The notes under the pieces are model-generated. The model was not told where the DNA came from. It worked only from the letters and a program-made list of their open reading frames with translations, and searched no databases. A program made the position numbers and the translations under genes. A stretch of DNA of 5,474 nucleotides from a bacterium (GTDB lineage: Bacteria > Oederibacteriota > JAJYGY01). Positions within the stretch are counted from its first letter, which is position 1. Each line of letters starts with the position of its first letter. The stretch is taken from the NCBI GenBank assembly GCA_021790555.1, contig JAJYGY010000215.1:1-5474 (forward strand). Direction: 5' to 3'. Below are positions 5,057-5,474 of this stretch, piece by piece.

Positions 5057-5474
5057 GGCGGTCCTGCAAAGGGAAAAGTTCTTTGACAAGCTGGCCCGCA
5101 CCGAGCCGATGCGGCTGCTGGGACGCGTGGAGCAGATGATCGGCCTGGTGGTGGAGGCAAGCGGGCCCGCCAATTCCATCGGCGAGATCTGCCAGATTTA
5201 TCCGGCCAAGGGAAAAGGTTTCATCCAGGCCGAGGTGGTGGGCTTCCGCAACCAGAGGGTGCTGCTGATGCCCCTGGGCGAGCTGCAGGGGATCGGGCCG
5301 GGCAGCATGCTGGTGGCCACCGGCAAGGATTTCCAGGTGCCCGTGGGCCTGGGCCTGAAGGGCCGGGTGGTGGACGGGCTGGCCAGGCCCCTGGACGGGC
5401 TGGGCCCCCTGAGGACCACCCATTCGGTTTCCGTGCACCGCGAGCCGCCCGACGCCATGACCCGCCAGCGGATC
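5046..5474 (+). CDS. fliI: Flagellum-specific export ATPase FliI, N-terminal part
   Basis: This frame is open to the right edge and gives 143 residues, about one third of the usual 430-460. It covers the N-terminal FliH-binding segment (about 1-20), the beta-barrel domain (about 22-95, with SIGEICQI at 44-51 and an AEVVGF block at 62-67) and the entry to the ATPase domain (GRVVDGLARPLDG at 106-118; PPDAMTRQRI at 134-143). These match the F1-beta-like FliI/SctN family. The Walker A and B motifs would lie beyond 5474, so catalytic competence cannot be judged. FliI hydrolyses ATP to help unload and unfold export substrates at the base of the flagellum. The start is ATG 5046, with GGAAGAAG at 5032-5039, inside the end of fliH; the overlap of 11 bases suggests coupling with its direct partner. 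Confidence 0.95.
   Translation, partial: MGIEAVLQREKFFDKLARTEPMRLLGRVEQMIGLVVEASGPANSIGEICQIYPAKGKGFIQAEVVGFRNQRVLLMPLGELQGIGPGSMLVATGKDFQVPVGLGLKGRVVDGLARPLDGLGPLRTTHSVSVHREPPDAMTRQRI

Noticed and set aside
221..5474. A previously undescribed system hidden among the genes (defence, mobile element, CRISPR, new RNA gene).
   Set aside because: Every long coding frame matches a well-known flagellar family in the usual order. No transposase, integrase, direct-repeat array, tRNA or rRNA signature was seen, and the gaps within the operon are too short to hold another gene.

Overview
This window is the 5' part of a flagellar basal-body and type III export operon on the + strand, in the order flgB, flgC, fliE, fliF, fliG, fliH, fliI (cut by the right edge). 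All seven reading frames are intact and all carry clear family signatures. The gene order is the classical one found across many flagellated phyla, so the operon itself is well described and not a new system.

Organism: a flagellated, high-GC bacterium with GTG and TTG starts and GAGGTGA-type ribosome binding sites. From the protein sequences alone I would guess a Gram-negative lineage of the Acidobacteriota (Holophagae-like) or deltaproteobacterial kind. This is an impression; nothing in the window fixes the taxonomy, and no outer-membrane ring gene (flgH, flgI) is present to confirm a Gram-negative envelope.

Layout: bases 1-220 are non-coding and AT-rich (about 41% GC by hand count, against visibly GC-rich genes). 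They hold a CRP-type palindrome (27-42), a long imperfect inverted repeat (39-76) and a good sigma70-like promoter (131-157) whose -35 box lies inside a small perfect palindrome. From 221 onwards the DNA is almost entirely coding. flgB, flgC and fliE are separated by 17 and 23 bases, each with its own ribosome binding site. An 89-base gap with several GC hairpins precedes fliF. fliF, fliG, fliH and fliI are then packed tightly: the fliF stop lies inside the fliG ribosome binding site, fliG and fliH overlap by 8 bases, and fliH and fliI overlap by 11. No terminator is seen, so the transcript probably runs past 5474.

How the genes work together: FliF forms the MS ring in the inner membrane and FliG docks on its C-terminal tail as the rotor part of the switch. 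FliE joins the MS ring to the rod, whose proximal part contains FlgB and FlgC. FliH and FliI are the stator-like regulator and the ATPase of the export apparatus that delivers FliE, FlgB, FlgC and later substrates. The cluster therefore encodes early-stage parts made before the hook and filament. The points most worth a second look are the control elements upstream of flgB, the alternative hairpins over the fliF start, and an unbroken GxxxG run in FliH.
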